Positions 8,051 to 16,431 are shown, counted from the stretch's first letter. The stretch is DNA of 64,000 nucleotides from Methanomassiliicoccales archaeon PtaU1.Bin124 (GCA_002067865.1 MVRC01000013.1:248001-312000); one strand, 5' to 3'. Numbers and translations are program-made. Notes: a model not told the origin generated them from the letters alone.

Positions 8051-9322
8051 CTAGCCCTCCGCCTTGGAGGGCAGCTTCTCGATGCGGCGGTCCTCCACGG
8101 TCATGATGTTGGGCACGAGAAGGGAGGCGACCGCCATGACGGCCATCGCTCCACCGGCCAATAGGAACCAGGGCTGGATGCCGAACACCTCCGCCATCGG
8201 TCCGCCGATCGCCAGGCCGACCGGTGACATGGACATCGCCAGGGCCGCGACCAGTGCGAAGATCCTGCCCTGCATGGCCGGGGGGATGCAGCATTGCAGC
8301 ATGGCGTTGATGCTTCCGTTCAGTATGGAGAACATCGAACCCACCAACAAGGCCAATGCCAGCAGGATGAGGAAGCCGGTGGAGGGCACCAGCCCGATCG
8401 CTAGTACGCTGAACCCGCCGAGCAGCAGGCTTGCCATGACGGTGGTCATCTTGCGCTTGGTCCCTCCCCAGACCCCCAGAGCAACGCCGCCGACCAGCGT
8501 TCCGACACCTGCTAGCGCCTCGACCGAGGCGTAGTCGATGGCGGTTCCGCCGAAGTGATCGACCACGAGCAGGGGGAGCAGGGAGAACGCCGGGGCCGCC
8601 AGCATGTTCGCCACCATGAAGATGGCCACCACGCCGATCATCCCTTTCCAGCTCCTCATGAAGGCCAGTGATTCCTTCATCTCCGCCATGACGCTCTTCC
8701 TCTCGTCAGAGCGGACGGGCTCGGGGATCTTAATCATAGCAAGCGGGATTATCGCCGCCAGCGCTGTGACCACATCGATCGCCAATATGAACTCCATGCT
8801 GACGAAGGCGAACAGGACGGCCGCGATGGGAGGGGCCATGATGCTCGACAGGCCCATGACGGCCTGGGTCAGACCGCCCACCCTGGCCAGGTGCTGCTCC
8901 GGCACGAGCAGGGTGGTGGCCGCCTGGGCCGCAGGCCAATGGAACGAAGAGAATGAGGAGCGGACAGCCAGGAGGACGAGTATCTCCCAGAACTGCACCA
9001 CGCCGAAGGCGAACAGGGCGATCAGCACCACCGTGCTGAGGGCGATCAGACCGTCGGCCGCTATCATCACATAGCGTCTCTTCCAACGGTCCACATAGGT
9101 CCCGGCGATCGGGGTCAGGATCACCTGGGGCAGGAAGCCGCAGATGCCTGCGATGGCCAGGACCGTGGCCGAACCGGTGGTTATGGTCAGGTACCATATG
9201 ACGGCGAACTGGACGATGGCGCTTCCCACGATGGAGAGGGCCTGTCCGCTGAAGATGAACAGGAATCGTTTTAGCCAGGCCTCGTTCCCCGTGACCGGCT
9301 GAGGCAATGCCGCTTCGTTCAT
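8051..9322 (-). CDS. Major facilitator superfamily transporter
   Basis: 423 residues with about twelve hydrophobic segments, opening with FSGQALSIVGSAIVQFAVIWYL and ending in a charged cytoplasmic tail. The loop after helix 2 reads AGTYVDRWKRRYVM, the MFS motif A (GxxxDRxxRR). The layout resembles MFS drug exporters of the MefA/SalY type. The substrate cannot be inferred. The gene is followed by hmgA on the same strand. Confidence 0.88.
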   Translation of the reverse strand: MNEAALPQPVTGNEAWLKRFLFIFSGQALSIVGSAIVQFAVIWYLTITTGSATVLAIAGICGFLPQVILTPIAGTYVDRWKRRYVMIAADGLIALSTVVLIALFAFGVVQFWEILVLLAVRSSFSSFHWPAAQAATTLLVPEQHLARVGGLTQAVMGLSSIMAPPIAAVLFAFVSMEFILAIDVVTALAAIIPLAMIKIPEPVRSDERKSVMAEMKESLAFMRSWKGMIGVVAIFMVANMLAAPAFSLLPLLVVDHFGGTAIDYASVEALAGVGTLVGGVALGVWGGTKRKMTTVMASLLLGGFSVLAIGLVPSTGFLILLALALLVGSMFSILNGSINAMLQCCIPPAMQGRIFALVAALAMSMSPVGLAIGGPMAEVFGIQPWFLLAGGAMAVMAVASLLVPNIMTVEDRRIEKLPSKAEG

Positions 9323-9390
9323 GATATCCTTGAGCAGCGGTCACTCGACATAACGAGAGTGGCCACTTGTGGTCAGGAACCCGCGGAAGC

Positions 9391-9400
9391 GATAAATACC
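9391..9400 (+). promoter_or_regulatory. TATA box of msrB
   Basis: GATAAATACC lies 22-31 nt before the msrB ATG, the spacing expected if transcription starts at or next to the start codon. No Shine-Dalgarno sequence is present between box and ATG, so the mRNA is probably leaderless. Confidence 0.6.
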
Positions 9401-9421
9401 TGGTGTTCCGAGGTCGTTTAT

Positions 9422-9817
9422 ATGGAGAAGATCGTGAAGAGCGATGAGGAATGGCGGAAGGAGCTGACCCCGGACCAATACCGCCTGTTGCGTCAGAAGG
9501 GCACGGAGCCGGCGTTCCACAATGAATATTGGGATAACAAGCACGATGGGACCTATCTTTGCGCAGGATGCGGCAGCGCCTTGTTCTCCTCCGACAAGAA
9601 GTTCGATTCGGGAACGGGATGGCCTAGCTTTTGGGATCCGGTATCGCCCGATGCCGTCGAGACGGAGACGGACCGGAGCTTCGGGATGGTGAGGACCGAA
9701 GTAAAATGCGCCCGATGCGGAGGTCATCTAGGTCATCTTTTCAAGGACAGCCCTACCCCGAACGGAATGAGGTATTGCATGAACTCCGGAGCCTTGAAGT
9801 TCCGTCAGAAAAAGTGA
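9422..9817 (+). CDS. msrB: Peptide-methionine (R)-S-oxide reductase
   Basis: 131 residues from ATG 9422; an in-frame ATG at 9359 is rejected because it lies upstream of the TATA box. Zinc cysteines CAGC and CARC, the core GTGWPSFWDPV and the active-site region RYCMNSGALKF with the catalytic Cys identify MsrB. It repairs R-methionine sulfoxide using thioredoxin-like reductants. The gene stands alone, with a terminator-like hairpin 23 nt after the stop. Confidence 0.96.
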   Translation: MEKIVKSDEEWRKELTPDQYRLLRQKGTEPAFHNEYWDNKHDGTYLCAGCGSALFSSDKKFDSGTGWPSFWDPVSPDAVETETDRSFGMVRTEVKCARCGGHLGHLFKDSPTPNGMRYCMNSGALKFRQKK

Positions 9818-9840
9818 CGAAAATGGCGTCCGAAAGGGCA

Positions 9841-9870
9841 AAATCGTGCTACACTGTGGCACGATTTTTT
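9841..9870 (+). terminator. Hairpin with T-tract after msrB
   Basis: AAATCGTGC (9841-9849) pairs perfectly with GCACGATTT (9859-9867) across a 9-nt loop, and six T cover 9865-9870. This looks like a bacterial-style intrinsic terminator. Archaeal termination relies mainly on the U-tract, so the hairpin may instead protect the 3' end. Confidence 0.65.
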
Positions 9871-9992
9871 CCTCTAGGGGCCATCATAGGTATAATTCTC
9901 GCCCCTTTTGAGTTAAACATTCAAATATTAGTATAATCCATCGGGGAAGTTCAAGGTGTGGCATAGACCACTCCAGAAGGCGATAACCCTAC

Positions 9993-10415
9993 ATGTATAG
10001 TATGAGTCCAAATTCGGGCAAACTCATGAGCGATGAACAGGTGATCGAGAGGTACAAGAGGGACGGAGAATGGGGCCTATTGGTATCCGTCGATTGCCAC
10101 GACTGTGACCCAAAGAAGATCCGCAGCAAGGAGGTCATTAGCCAGTTCGTCATAGATCTGTGCGAGGAGATCGATATGAACAGGTTCGGCGACCCTATCG
10201 TCGTCCGCTTTGGCAAGGACCCAAAGGTGCAGGGCTACTCCCTGGTCCAGCTCATCGAGACCTCGTGCATATCCGGTCACTTCGCAGAGGACACCGACCG
10301 TGCATACATCGATGTCTTCAGCTGCAAGGAATTTGGCCCAAAGAAGGTAGCGGAGTATGTGGCCAAGTACTTCGGCGCGAAGAAATATGAGTACTCGATC
10401 GCCTTCCGTAACTAA
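9993..10415 (+). CDS. S-adenosylmethionine decarboxylase family protein
   Basis: 140 residues; starts at 10002 or 10026 are also possible. The stretch VVRFGKDPKVQGYSLVQL, then ETSCISGHF and AYIDVFSCKEF matches the SpeD fold. Aligned on bacterial AdoMetDC, the serine that becomes the pyruvoyl group (S91), the later His (H96) and the proton-donating Cys (C111) are kept, but the usual Glu-Ser-His is Thr-Ser-Cys. It may decarboxylate AdoMet for polyamines, or belong to the SpeD homologues that act on arginine or ornithine. No spermidine synthase is nearby. Confidence 0.72.
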   Translation: MYSMSPNSGKLMSDEQVIERYKRDGEWGLLVSVDCHDCDPKKIRSKEVISQFVIDLCEEIDMNRFGDPIVVRFGKDPKVQGYSLVQLIETSCISGHFAEDTDRAYIDVFSCKEFGPKKVAEYVAKYFGAKKYEYSIAFRN

Positions 10416-10564
10416 GACGGACTCAGAAGGACTCTGAACCTAATCAAACCACTTCAACGATATTATTTGTTTTTCTATCCTCAACTCCCTTGGCATACAT
10501 GCTGCCGACCCGAAGCGTCGATCCGCTTCTCGTTGGCCAATGATCTGTCCTCGTTCGAGAGGGG

Positions 10565-10574
10565 TTATATATAC
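10565..10574 (+). promoter_or_regulatory. TATA box of cheR
   Basis: TTATATATAC is the strongest TATA match locally. It falls downstream of the first in-frame ATG (10540) and about 30 nt before ATG 10603, so it decides the cheR start in favour of 10603. Confidence 0.6.
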
Positions 10575-10602
10575 CGGCCAAGACAGATTTTTTCATGAGA
10601 AG

Positions 10603-11547
10603 ATGCAAGGTACTCTGCCAACGGGTCGTTCCTTCGTTCACACCATCCTGGAGCCGAAGGAGGAGGAGATGGTGGACATCGTCCGGCAGCTGAACGGTCG
10701 TTTCGGCCTGGACTTCTCAAAATACAGACCGAGCACCATCAGCAGAAGGGTGGGGAGGAGGATGATGAACCATTCCCTCACCGACACCAAGGAATACTCT
10801 GCTCTGTTGGAGAGGGACCCGAGGGAGCAGGAGGCTTTGTTCCATGACCTGTTGATCAGCGTCACGGAGTTCTTCAGGGACCCAGAGTCGTTCTGTTTCC
10901 TCAATGACGAGGTCATCCCGAAGCTGTTGGAAGAGAAGGGCTCTGGACCGGTCCGGGTATGGTCCGCAGGCTGCGCCACAGGGGAGGAGGCATACTCCTT
11001 GGCGATACTCCTAAAGGAGGCGGCGGGGAGGGTTGGATTCGATGGCGACATCTCCATCTTCGCCACGGACGTTCGTGGATGTTCCCTGGAGAAGGCCTCG
11101 AAGGGAACGTACGATGGTGACCACCTCAAGAACATCGCACCAGAACGTCTGGAACGTTGGTTCAAACAAAATGGGCGGTCCTATCGCATATCGGACGAAC
11201 TAAGAGAGGCGGTGGTGTTCGCCCCCCAGAATCTCATTGCCGACCTTCCCTTGTTCAAGATGGACCTCGTCAGCTGCAGGAACGTGCTGATCTACCTGAA
11301 GCCGGAGGTGCAGGCGAGAGTCATCTCCTCCCTCCATCTGGGCATGACAGAGAGGGGTTATCTGTTCCTGGGGAGCAGCGAAGGCATAGGTCAACATTGC
11401 AAAGGTCTGGAAATGAGGAACAGCAGGCACAAGGTCTTCCGCAAGAGCGCGCCAGAGGGAGAGTTGGACATAGATGGGAGGATATGCCCCAACAAGACCT
11501 TCCTAGCGAACGACGGAATGGACGCCCTCAGACATGCAACATCCTAG
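10603..11547 (+). CDS. cheR: CheR-type protein-glutamate methyltransferase
   Basis: 314 residues from ATG 10603. The N-terminal alpha domain has DFSKYRPSTISRRVGRRM, the substrate-recognition helix of CheR; the catalytic domain has WSAGCATGEEAYSLAI for S-adenosylmethionine, FATDVRG, and LVSCRNVLIYL. CheR methylates glutamates on chemoreceptors. No receptor, CheB, CheA or CheW lies nearby, so it is an orphan that may serve another signalling protein, as CheR/PAS systems do. A 30-residue tail follows the usual end of the domain. Confidence 0.9.
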   Translation: MQGTLPTGRSFVHTILEPKEEEMVDIVRQLNGRFGLDFSKYRPSTISRRVGRRMMNHSLTDTKEYSALLERDPREQEALFHDLLISVTEFFRDPESFCFLNDEVIPKLLEEKGSGPVRVWSAGCATGEEAYSLAILLKEAAGRVGFDGDISIFATDVRGCSLEKASKGTYDGDHLKNIAPERLERWFKQNGRSYRISDELREAVVFAPQNLIADLPLFKMDLVSCRNVLIYLKPEVQARVISSLHLGMTERGYLFLGSSEGIGQHCKGLEMRNSRHKVFRKSAPEGELDIDGRICPNKTFLANDGMDALRHATS

Positions 11548-11590
11548 GTTGTCCAGCCTCAAGGGCCTTAATGCATCTGGTCATAGAAAG

Positions 11591-11598
11591 CCTTAAAA
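11591..11598 (+). promoter_or_regulatory. TATA box of tRNA-Ile copy 1
   Basis: CCTTAAAA lies 35 nt before the tRNA 5' end. The same box at the same distance precedes the second copy at 18490, and the bases between (ATTCGGTG) are partly conserved, so promoter and gene were duplicated together. Confidence 0.55.
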
Positions 11599-11625
11599 TG
11601 GATTGCGGTATTCGGTGGTTCCATT

Positions 11626-11703
11626 GGGCCCATAGCTTAGCCTGGTTGGAGCGCCCGGCTGATAACCGGGAGGTCAAGAGTCCAAATCTCTTTGGGCCCA
11701 CCA
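11626..11703 (+). tRNA. tRNA-Ile (GAU), copy 1
   Basis: Full cloverleaf. Acceptor GGGCCCA pairs with TGGGCCC; anticodon stem CCCGG/CCGGG encloses CTGATAA with anticodon GAT; T-arm AGAGTCCAAATCTCT. The discriminator is A and CCA is encoded at 11701-11703. No intron. The body is identical to the copy at 18525. Confidence 0.97.
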
Positions 11704-11756
11704 TTTCCCCCTTACTTCTTTGATAAAACAATAATTTGTGAAACGGCTTATTGAAT

Positions 11757-12680
11757 TCACAATTCTAAATAATAATACTGGATGTTCTCGATTGGTTCGA
11801 ACCCCATCTTTTCATAGAGATGTTTTGCGGCCAGGTTCGTACTGGTCACCGCCAGAACGATGTCGACGTTCGAACCTTTCGAATTGGCGACGATCATTCT
11901 ATCGATCAATACAGTAGCGATGCCCCGGCCCCTTTCCGCGCTGTCCACTGCAAGATCCACCATGTTGATCCCGACCTTGGGAATTTTCGCCACCAGGACG
12001 ACTCCGACCTCCCGACCGTCCCTCAGCGCAAGAAAACTGTGATCCGGTAAGAACTCTCCATACCGGCCTCCAATTATGGCCGCGAGATAGGCTTGGCATC
12101 CTTGTAGGGTCCGATACGGTCGGTGGAATGACCTGTCCTTGGAACTTGAGTTCTTGAAAAGCATGTGTGCTGCTGCCTGAGCCATACAATTCGACCAAGG
12201 CATGATGGTAATTCCCTCGGGGACCCCTTTATGGACGAAGCTGACACCTGGTCTTCGCACCATGTTCATGCGGTCTATCTGGATGAAGCCAAGGGCCATC
12301 GCCTCATCGACAAAGGACCTGCGCTGCGGCCAGTTGAAGAGGCCCATCACCGACCTTAGGCCTAGGGCCTTAAGGGATCCGATGGACGATGCCAGGACCG
12401 CCTGGAAATATCGTTCATATTGGGGCAGGACATGACCGAAACGAAGGGAGGCGTCATCGTCTATCGTCTGATAGGCCAGGAATCCCACCGGTCTATCCAT
12501 GTCCTTGATGATGGCCAGGTCGAACTTGCCCGACCTGATCTGTTCGAGCCGGTCCAATTTTAAAATCCTGTCGTGAACATCAGGAATCTGCCTGACTGCC
12601 TTACCCGCATCGTCAAGGACCTCGTCGAGATCGGGCGGGCAGATGTTCCCTTTCTCAAAATGTTCGACACGGAGTTCCAT
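11757..12680 (-). CDS. GNAT-family acetyltransferase, two-domain
   Basis: 307 residues. The C-terminal third is a standard GNAT domain: VDLAVDSAERGRGIATVLID is the acetyl-CoA P-loop motif (Q/RxxGxA form) and AAKHLYEKMGFEPI the closing helix-strand. The N-terminal half looks like a degenerate second GNAT-type domain (GFLAYQTIDDD, ALGLRSVMGLFN). Substrate unknown. It lies convergent to the tRNA-Ile gene, only 54 nt from its end. Confidence 0.75.
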   Translation of the reverse strand: MELRVEHFEKGNICPPDLDEVLDDAGKAVRQIPDVHDRILKLDRLEQIRSGKFDLAIIKDMDRPVGFLAYQTIDDDASLRFGHVLPQYERYFQAVLASSIGSLKALGLRSVMGLFNWPQRRSFVDEAMALGFIQIDRMNMVRRPGVSFVHKGVPEGITIMPWSNCMAQAAAHMLFKNSSSKDRSFHRPYRTLQGCQAYLAAIIGGRYGEFLPDHSFLALRDGREVGVVLVAKIPKVGINMVDLAVDSAERGRGIATVLIDRMIVANSKGSNVDIVLAVTSTNLAAKHLYEKMGFEPIENIQYYYLEL

Positions 12681-12776
12681 CTGTCCCTGAATGATGTCAG
12701 CGAATTCAAATTACCTTTGGAACATCGGTCTGTCGTTCGAGCGGACCATAGTTCGAACCAGATATTGCCGAAAACA

Positions 12777-13127
12777 TCATGGCCTTGGCTGACGAGGAGG
12801 TGGTGCCCTGATCACCTGGACCGTCAATTGAAATGTCGCGATGATGGATGAGTTGCCCTCCCAATCACGCCATTTCTTCATTTTTAGGACATTGATCCCT
12901 GCCCTCGTTCCCTTGAAGTCAAAGATGCGATGACCCCCCACCCCCATTTCATCTGGGGCATGCTGATCCTCGACATACTCATCCTTCACGATCTCCAACC
13001 AGCCCTTCCTTTCGATGAACCAACGGTATCCGGTGCTGGGGTTCTCCACCAGGCGGACTGTGAACCCATCGCCAACCCTGATATTGATGGTCCTATGGTC
13101 ATCCATCTCTGTGTAGATCATTTTCAT
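12777..13127 (-). CDS. Chagasin-family cysteine protease inhibitor (I42)
   Basis: 116 residues; ATG 13121, six nt beyond AAGGA, may be the true start. The three inhibitory loops of the chagasin fold are present: NPSTGYRW (29-36), MGVGGHR (61-67) and KKWRDW (84-89), matching NPTTGY, GxGGxR and RPW. These small beta-sandwich proteins block papain-like proteases. No signal peptide is visible, so it would act in the cytoplasm unless the N-terminus is misplaced. No papain-like protease gene is seen in the window. Confidence 0.82.
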   Translation of the reverse strand: MKMIYTEMDDHRTINIRVGDGFTVRLVENPSTGYRWFIERKGWLEIVKDEYVEDQHAPDEMGVGGHRIFDFKGTRAGINVLKMKKWRDWEGNSSIIATFQLTVQVIRAPPPRQPRP

Positions 13128-13427
13128 TCCTTTCCAGGATGTAAATAGCTCGTTCCAGTGTTGTTACTAGGTTTTCTGTCCTTCCTCAGCCGATTTACAC
13201 GAAATTTCTCCTACTTCCTAATGGTAAATTTCATTACAGCATATTTTATAATTGTTAATTATTAGATATTATATTGCACATATAAAATAAATTGATAATC
13301 GCTGCCAGTGGAAACTGCCTACGATCCTCTGAGAACCGAATTATCGTTTTCGATAAAAATTATCAAGCCTGATAATCTGTTCGCCTGTATTAATATCGTT
13401 ATCATCGTTAAATGGCCGGAAGTTGAG
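13128..13427. other. AT-rich intergenic region
   Basis: About 300 bp without a gene. The 13220-13300 part is strongly AT-rich (ATATTTTATAATTG, AATTATTAGATATTATA), with several TATA-like boxes on both strands, and probably serves the divergent chagasin and receiver/PAS genes. Apparent reading frames before 13428 are in AT-rich sequence and are not supported. Confidence 0.5.
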
Positions 13428-14621
13428 ATGGCCAATATTCTTTTGGTCGATGATGACGAGGGCCTCCTAGAGATAGGTAAGGAATTCCTGGAGAATGAGG
13501 GACAGCACCATGTCACCATATCCAGTTCGGTGAGCGAAGCCCTCACTCACATCGGCGTAAGCCCTATTGATATCATCGTCTCTGATTACCAGATGCCTGT
13601 GACCGACGGGATCGAGTTCCTCATGCTCATGCGATCGAGGAAGGACAAGATCCCTTTCATCCTCTTCACCGGGAGGGGCAGAGAGGAGGTCGTAATCGAG
13701 GCGATCAACCACGGCGCCGATTTCTACATCAAGAAGGGGACGGACGTCCGCTCTCAATACGCACAGTTGCTACATACCATCGACCAGGCCTTGGCCCGGA
13801 AGCAAGCCGAGGATGCGGTGGAATACAACCTGAATCTGTTCAAGCAGCTGCTGGAGAACAACATGGACATGATCCTGGTCGTTAATAGGGACATTAAGAT
13901 AGAGTATGTCAGCCCATCCATTACGAAGATCCTTGGCTATACCGAGGACGAGGTCATCGGCAGACAGGGCTTGGAGTTCTTAAACCCGGACGGCTTAGCA
14001 AAAGTGGAGCATGTGGATGTCAACAACCCCCAGACATTCAGTTCCAAATGGATCATCATAGATATCCAGCGAAAGGACGGAACATGGGCGACCATCGAGG
14101 CCATCGCCAAGCTCTTCGAGCGTAATGGAAGCAAGAAGATCATCATCAATGCCAGGGATGTGAGCGCCCGGGTCGAGAAGGACCGCCATCTCCAATTGCT
14201 CATGAGCGAGATCGGCATGCAGCGGGGCGAGGTAGAGCGAAGGAACAGGCCTGGATGTATTGGCGGGATCAGGTACAGCTATCAGTTTGGGACGTTCGCC
14301 TTGACCCCTGTTGCCGCAACGATCTTCGGAATCGATGTGAACGGAGAGGGCCTGAGCTATGCTGATTTCTTGAACCGGGTTCATCCGGAGGACCGGCGGA
14401 TATTTTCTGACATGGAAGCGTATTCCGCCCCGACGGTGGAACCGCGCGAGTTCAGGTTCCGCATCTTGCTGAACGGCGGGGTTCGGTACTTGAGCTCGGT
14501 CGTCTGCTCTTTCCTGGACGAGGCGGGCATGCCAAAATACCTTCAGGGCATGGTCTCGGACCAGACCGAAATGGTCGGCCTGCAGGAGAAGATCATGATG
14601 CTGGACAAGGCCAGAGATTGA
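13428..14621 (+). CDS. Response-regulator receiver protein with PAS domains
   Basis: 397 residues from ATG 13428, chosen because the receiver domain begins directly with ANILLVDDDEG. Receiver domain 1-115 has the acidic pair DDD, phospho-acceptor Asp in IIVSDYQMP, Thr in FILFTG and Lys in YIKKG. A PAS domain follows (about 140-265: NMDMILVVNRDI to ARDVSAR), then a second PAS/PAC-like domain (about 275-390). No kinase or DNA-binding domain follows, so it is a sensor-receiver adaptor. Its receiver closely resembles that of the hybrid kinase at 39425. Confidence 0.88.
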   Translation: MANILLVDDDEGLLEIGKEFLENEGQHHVTISSSVSEALTHIGVSPIDIIVSDYQMPVTDGIEFLMLMRSRKDKIPFILFTGRGREEVVIEAINHGADFYIKKGTDVRSQYAQLLHTIDQALARKQAEDAVEYNLNLFKQLLENNMDMILVVNRDIKIEYVSPSITKILGYTEDEVIGRQGLEFLNPDGLAKVEHVDVNNPQTFSSKWIIIDIQRKDGTWATIEAIAKLFERNGSKKIIINARDVSARVEKDRHLQLLMSEIGMQRGEVERRNRPGCIGGIRYSYQFGTFALTPVAATIFGIDVNGEGLSYADFLNRVHPEDRRIFSDMEAYSAPTVEPREFRFRILLNGGVRYLSSVVCSFLDEAGMPKYLQGMVSDQTEMVGLQEKIMMLDKARD

Positions 14622-14686
14622 AGCTGTCCCTACTAATGAAGAATGGAAGGGATTAAACCTTAGGATGGGCATCGATCGCACCTGCC

Positions 14687-15043
14687 ATGCCCAGCAATGA
14701 CCCTTTTGACATCTTGGCCAGGTCCATCTACCGCGACACGAAGGAGCTGGCGGTGCGATATGCCCGCGTGCCTGGAATTCACATCATGGTCGTCCAGGAC
14801 CGTTGCATCGGATGCGGAAAATGTGTGCGGGAAGGCTTTTGCCGCTTCGGTTCGATATCCATCGTGGAGAAGAAGGCGGTCGTGAACGCTCGCCGCTGCC
14901 GAGGCTGTATGCGCTGCACCCATCTCTGTCCCAAAGGTGCGTTCATCATCGAGCTGCGACCGCCCCAGGCCGTGAACGACACCCTTCGCGCGATCGACAA
15001 CCAGATAGACCGACGCCTCAGAGAGCTGGATGGCAAGGTCTGA
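14687..15043 (+). CDS. 2[4Fe-4S] ferredoxin-like protein
   Basis: 118 residues. Two cluster motifs: C40-x2-C43-x2-C46-x5-C52 (CIGCGKCVREGFC) and C71-x2-C74-x2-C77-x3-C81 (CRGCMRCTHLCPKGAF). The five-residue gap before C52 departs from the usual three. A 33-residue N-terminal and a 30-residue helical C-terminal extension flank the core. It likely carries electrons between enzymes in the cytoplasm; the partner is not evident. ATTAAACC at about 14651 may be its TATA box. Confidence 0.82.
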   Translation: MPSNDPFDILARSIYRDTKELAVRYARVPGIHIMVVQDRCIGCGKCVREGFCRFGSISIVEKKAVVNARRCRGCMRCTHLCPKGAFIIELRPPQAVNDTLRAIDNQIDRRLRELDGKV

Positions 15044-15050
15044 TCCGTGC

Positions 15051-15944
15051 TCAGATGATCATCGCTGCTGCAAATCCGATGACGAACAGGACCTGGGTCA
15101 GGAGAACTACCTGAATGTTTGCCCTCTGGGCGTTGAAGAAATGCCCCAGCGGCTCATCACCTTTGAAGGCGCCGCTGACGGCCTTATATGCCAACGGCAA
15201 GGTCAATAGGCCGACCACGGTCAATGCGGGGAACATGCCCAGGACGATACCTCCCAGGAGGATGGCGTAGACCATCAGTGTGTTCACCCCGTAGATCCAT
15301 GCCGAACGCCGCTTTCCGAATCGAAGGATCAGATTTCTCCTGCCCCCGAGCCTATCGGCGCTCTCGTCGGGGAACTCGTTCAACAGGAGGAGATCGAACG
15401 TCAACAAGCTCGATGAGACGGCAAGCAGGACCAGCGGTAAGGGGATCGCCTGGATCTGCACCAGATATGCACCCAGGACAGGGAGGCCCCCCAGTCCCAG
15501 TCCCGCAGCGATCTCCCCCAGCATGTTGCGCACGAAGAACTGTGTGTAGAACAGAGCAAAGAGCATGCCAGGGATGACTATCAACAGTAGCGACCAGGAG
15601 ACCGTTATCACCAGGTAGGCGCTCAAGAGCGCGGCGATGACGAAACACAGCAGGGCCGTTCGCATGACCTCCCCCGGCCTGAGAAGCCCCTCCTGCAGGA
15701 TGCCGGTGCCGCCGTTGAAAGCGGTCCTGTTCGTATTGTGATCGATCTTGGTCCTGTCGTCATAATAATCATTGAGGGTGTTGACGCTGATGTGCAGCAG
15801 CACCAGGACCGCCGTGAAGACCAGGCAGGGGAGAAGGGAGAAATGGCCATCGTAAAATGCCAAGATGCTACCGACCGCGGTCAGAACGATCGGCAGATAG
15901 AGGTACGGGACCCTGATCTCGACCATCCAGGTCTTGAAACGCAT
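15051..15944 (-). CDS. UbiA-family prenyltransferase (MenA-like)
   Basis: 297 residues from ATG 15944; the TATA-like GATAAATA at 15967-15974 lies within the longer reading, so upstream starts are rejected. About eight or nine hydrophobic helices. Asp-rich motif 1, LNDYYDDRTKID, and motif 2, LNEFPDESADRLGGRRN, bind prenyl diphosphate via Mg2+. Order and spacing resemble 1,4-dihydroxy-2-naphthoate prenyltransferases, so a quinone or another lipid acceptor is likely. A second UbiA paralogue lies at 44793. Confidence 0.85.
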   Translation of the reverse strand: MRFKTWMVEIRVPYLYLPIVLTAVGSILAFYDGHFSLLPCLVFTAVLVLLHISVNTLNDYYDDRTKIDHNTNRTAFNGGTGILQEGLLRPGEVMRTALLCFVIAALLSAYLVITVSWSLLLIVIPGMLFALFYTQFFVRNMLGEIAAGLGLGGLPVLGAYLVQIQAIPLPLVLLAVSSSLLTFDLLLLNEFPDESADRLGGRRNLILRFGKRRSAWIYGVNTLMVYAILLGGIVLGMFPALTVVGLLTLPLAYKAVSGAFKGDEPLGHFFNAQRANIQVVLLTQVLFVIGFAAAMII

Positions 15945-15966
15945 GGCCAGTGAAAATTCATCAATG

Positions 15967-15974
15967 TATTTATC
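15967..15974 (-). promoter_or_regulatory. TATA box of the UbiA gene
   Basis: GATAAATA on the minus strand, 23-30 nt before ATG 15944, implies a leaderless mRNA and fixes the start. Confidence 0.55.
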
Positions 15975-16023
15975 GCTGTCCGCTGAAAAAAGGTTCGATG
16001 GGTGTTGAGCACCCATGCGATTT

Positions 16024-16332
16024 TCATTTGTTTATCATGGCCAAGGTCGTCTTGTGATCAAAGACCGGGAAGATGCGCCCTCTGCAGAATTCCATGGGGG
16101 CCATCATCTCAGGCTCCATCATGAACTTCATGAGGATGTCCATGCTCGGCGTGTCGTAGAGCGCAAAGACCTTGTGCGCCATATGGTCATCCCATGAGCC
16201 CATGAACTTGATGCCGTATTTGGCGGCCGTCGGCTCCACCTTCTCATACCAATTGACCGTCGCCGCTCGATACTTGGGGTTGTAAGCGGGACAGTTCTCT
16301 GGTGAATGCTTCGTTACCTGCATGACCAACAT
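16024..16332 (-). CDS. Small DUF3303-like protein, paralogue 1
   Basis: 102 residues from the ATG preceded by AGGAGAGG. Begins MLVMQVTKHSPENCPAYN and contains KFMGSWDDHMAHKVFALYDTPSMD. It is clearly homologous to the 103-residue protein at 27194 (MLVLQVSKHDYSSCPMFN; KLIGSWTDFTSHEIFNIFESPSME). A small ferredoxin-like alpha/beta fold of the DUF3303/dimeric alpha-beta barrel kind is likely. Function unknown. The TATA-like GCTTATAAATG (16421-16431) gives a leader of roughly 65 nt. Confidence 0.75.
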   Translation of the reverse strand: MLVMQVTKHSPENCPAYNPKYRAATVNWYEKVEPTAAKYGIKFMGSWDDHMAHKVFALYDTPSMDILMKFMMEPEMMAPMEFCRGRIFPVFDHKTTLAMINK

Positions 16333-16420
16333 TTTCTGTCCTCTCCTTTTGGTCTGAAGTTCCCGCGCCTGACGCTCCCCGCGCGCGGTCCTCAAACCAT
16401 ACCTATCCTAGGATTTTTAA

Positions 16421-16431
16421 CATTTATAAGC
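16421..16431 (-). promoter_or_regulatory. TATA box of the DUF3303-like gene
   Basis: GCTTATAAATG on the minus strand. About 25 nt further lies the expected transcription start, leaving a roughly 65-nt leader with the AGGAGAGG ribosome site, unlike the leaderless neighbours. The rest of 16432-16622 is AT-rich and without a gene. Confidence 0.5.
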
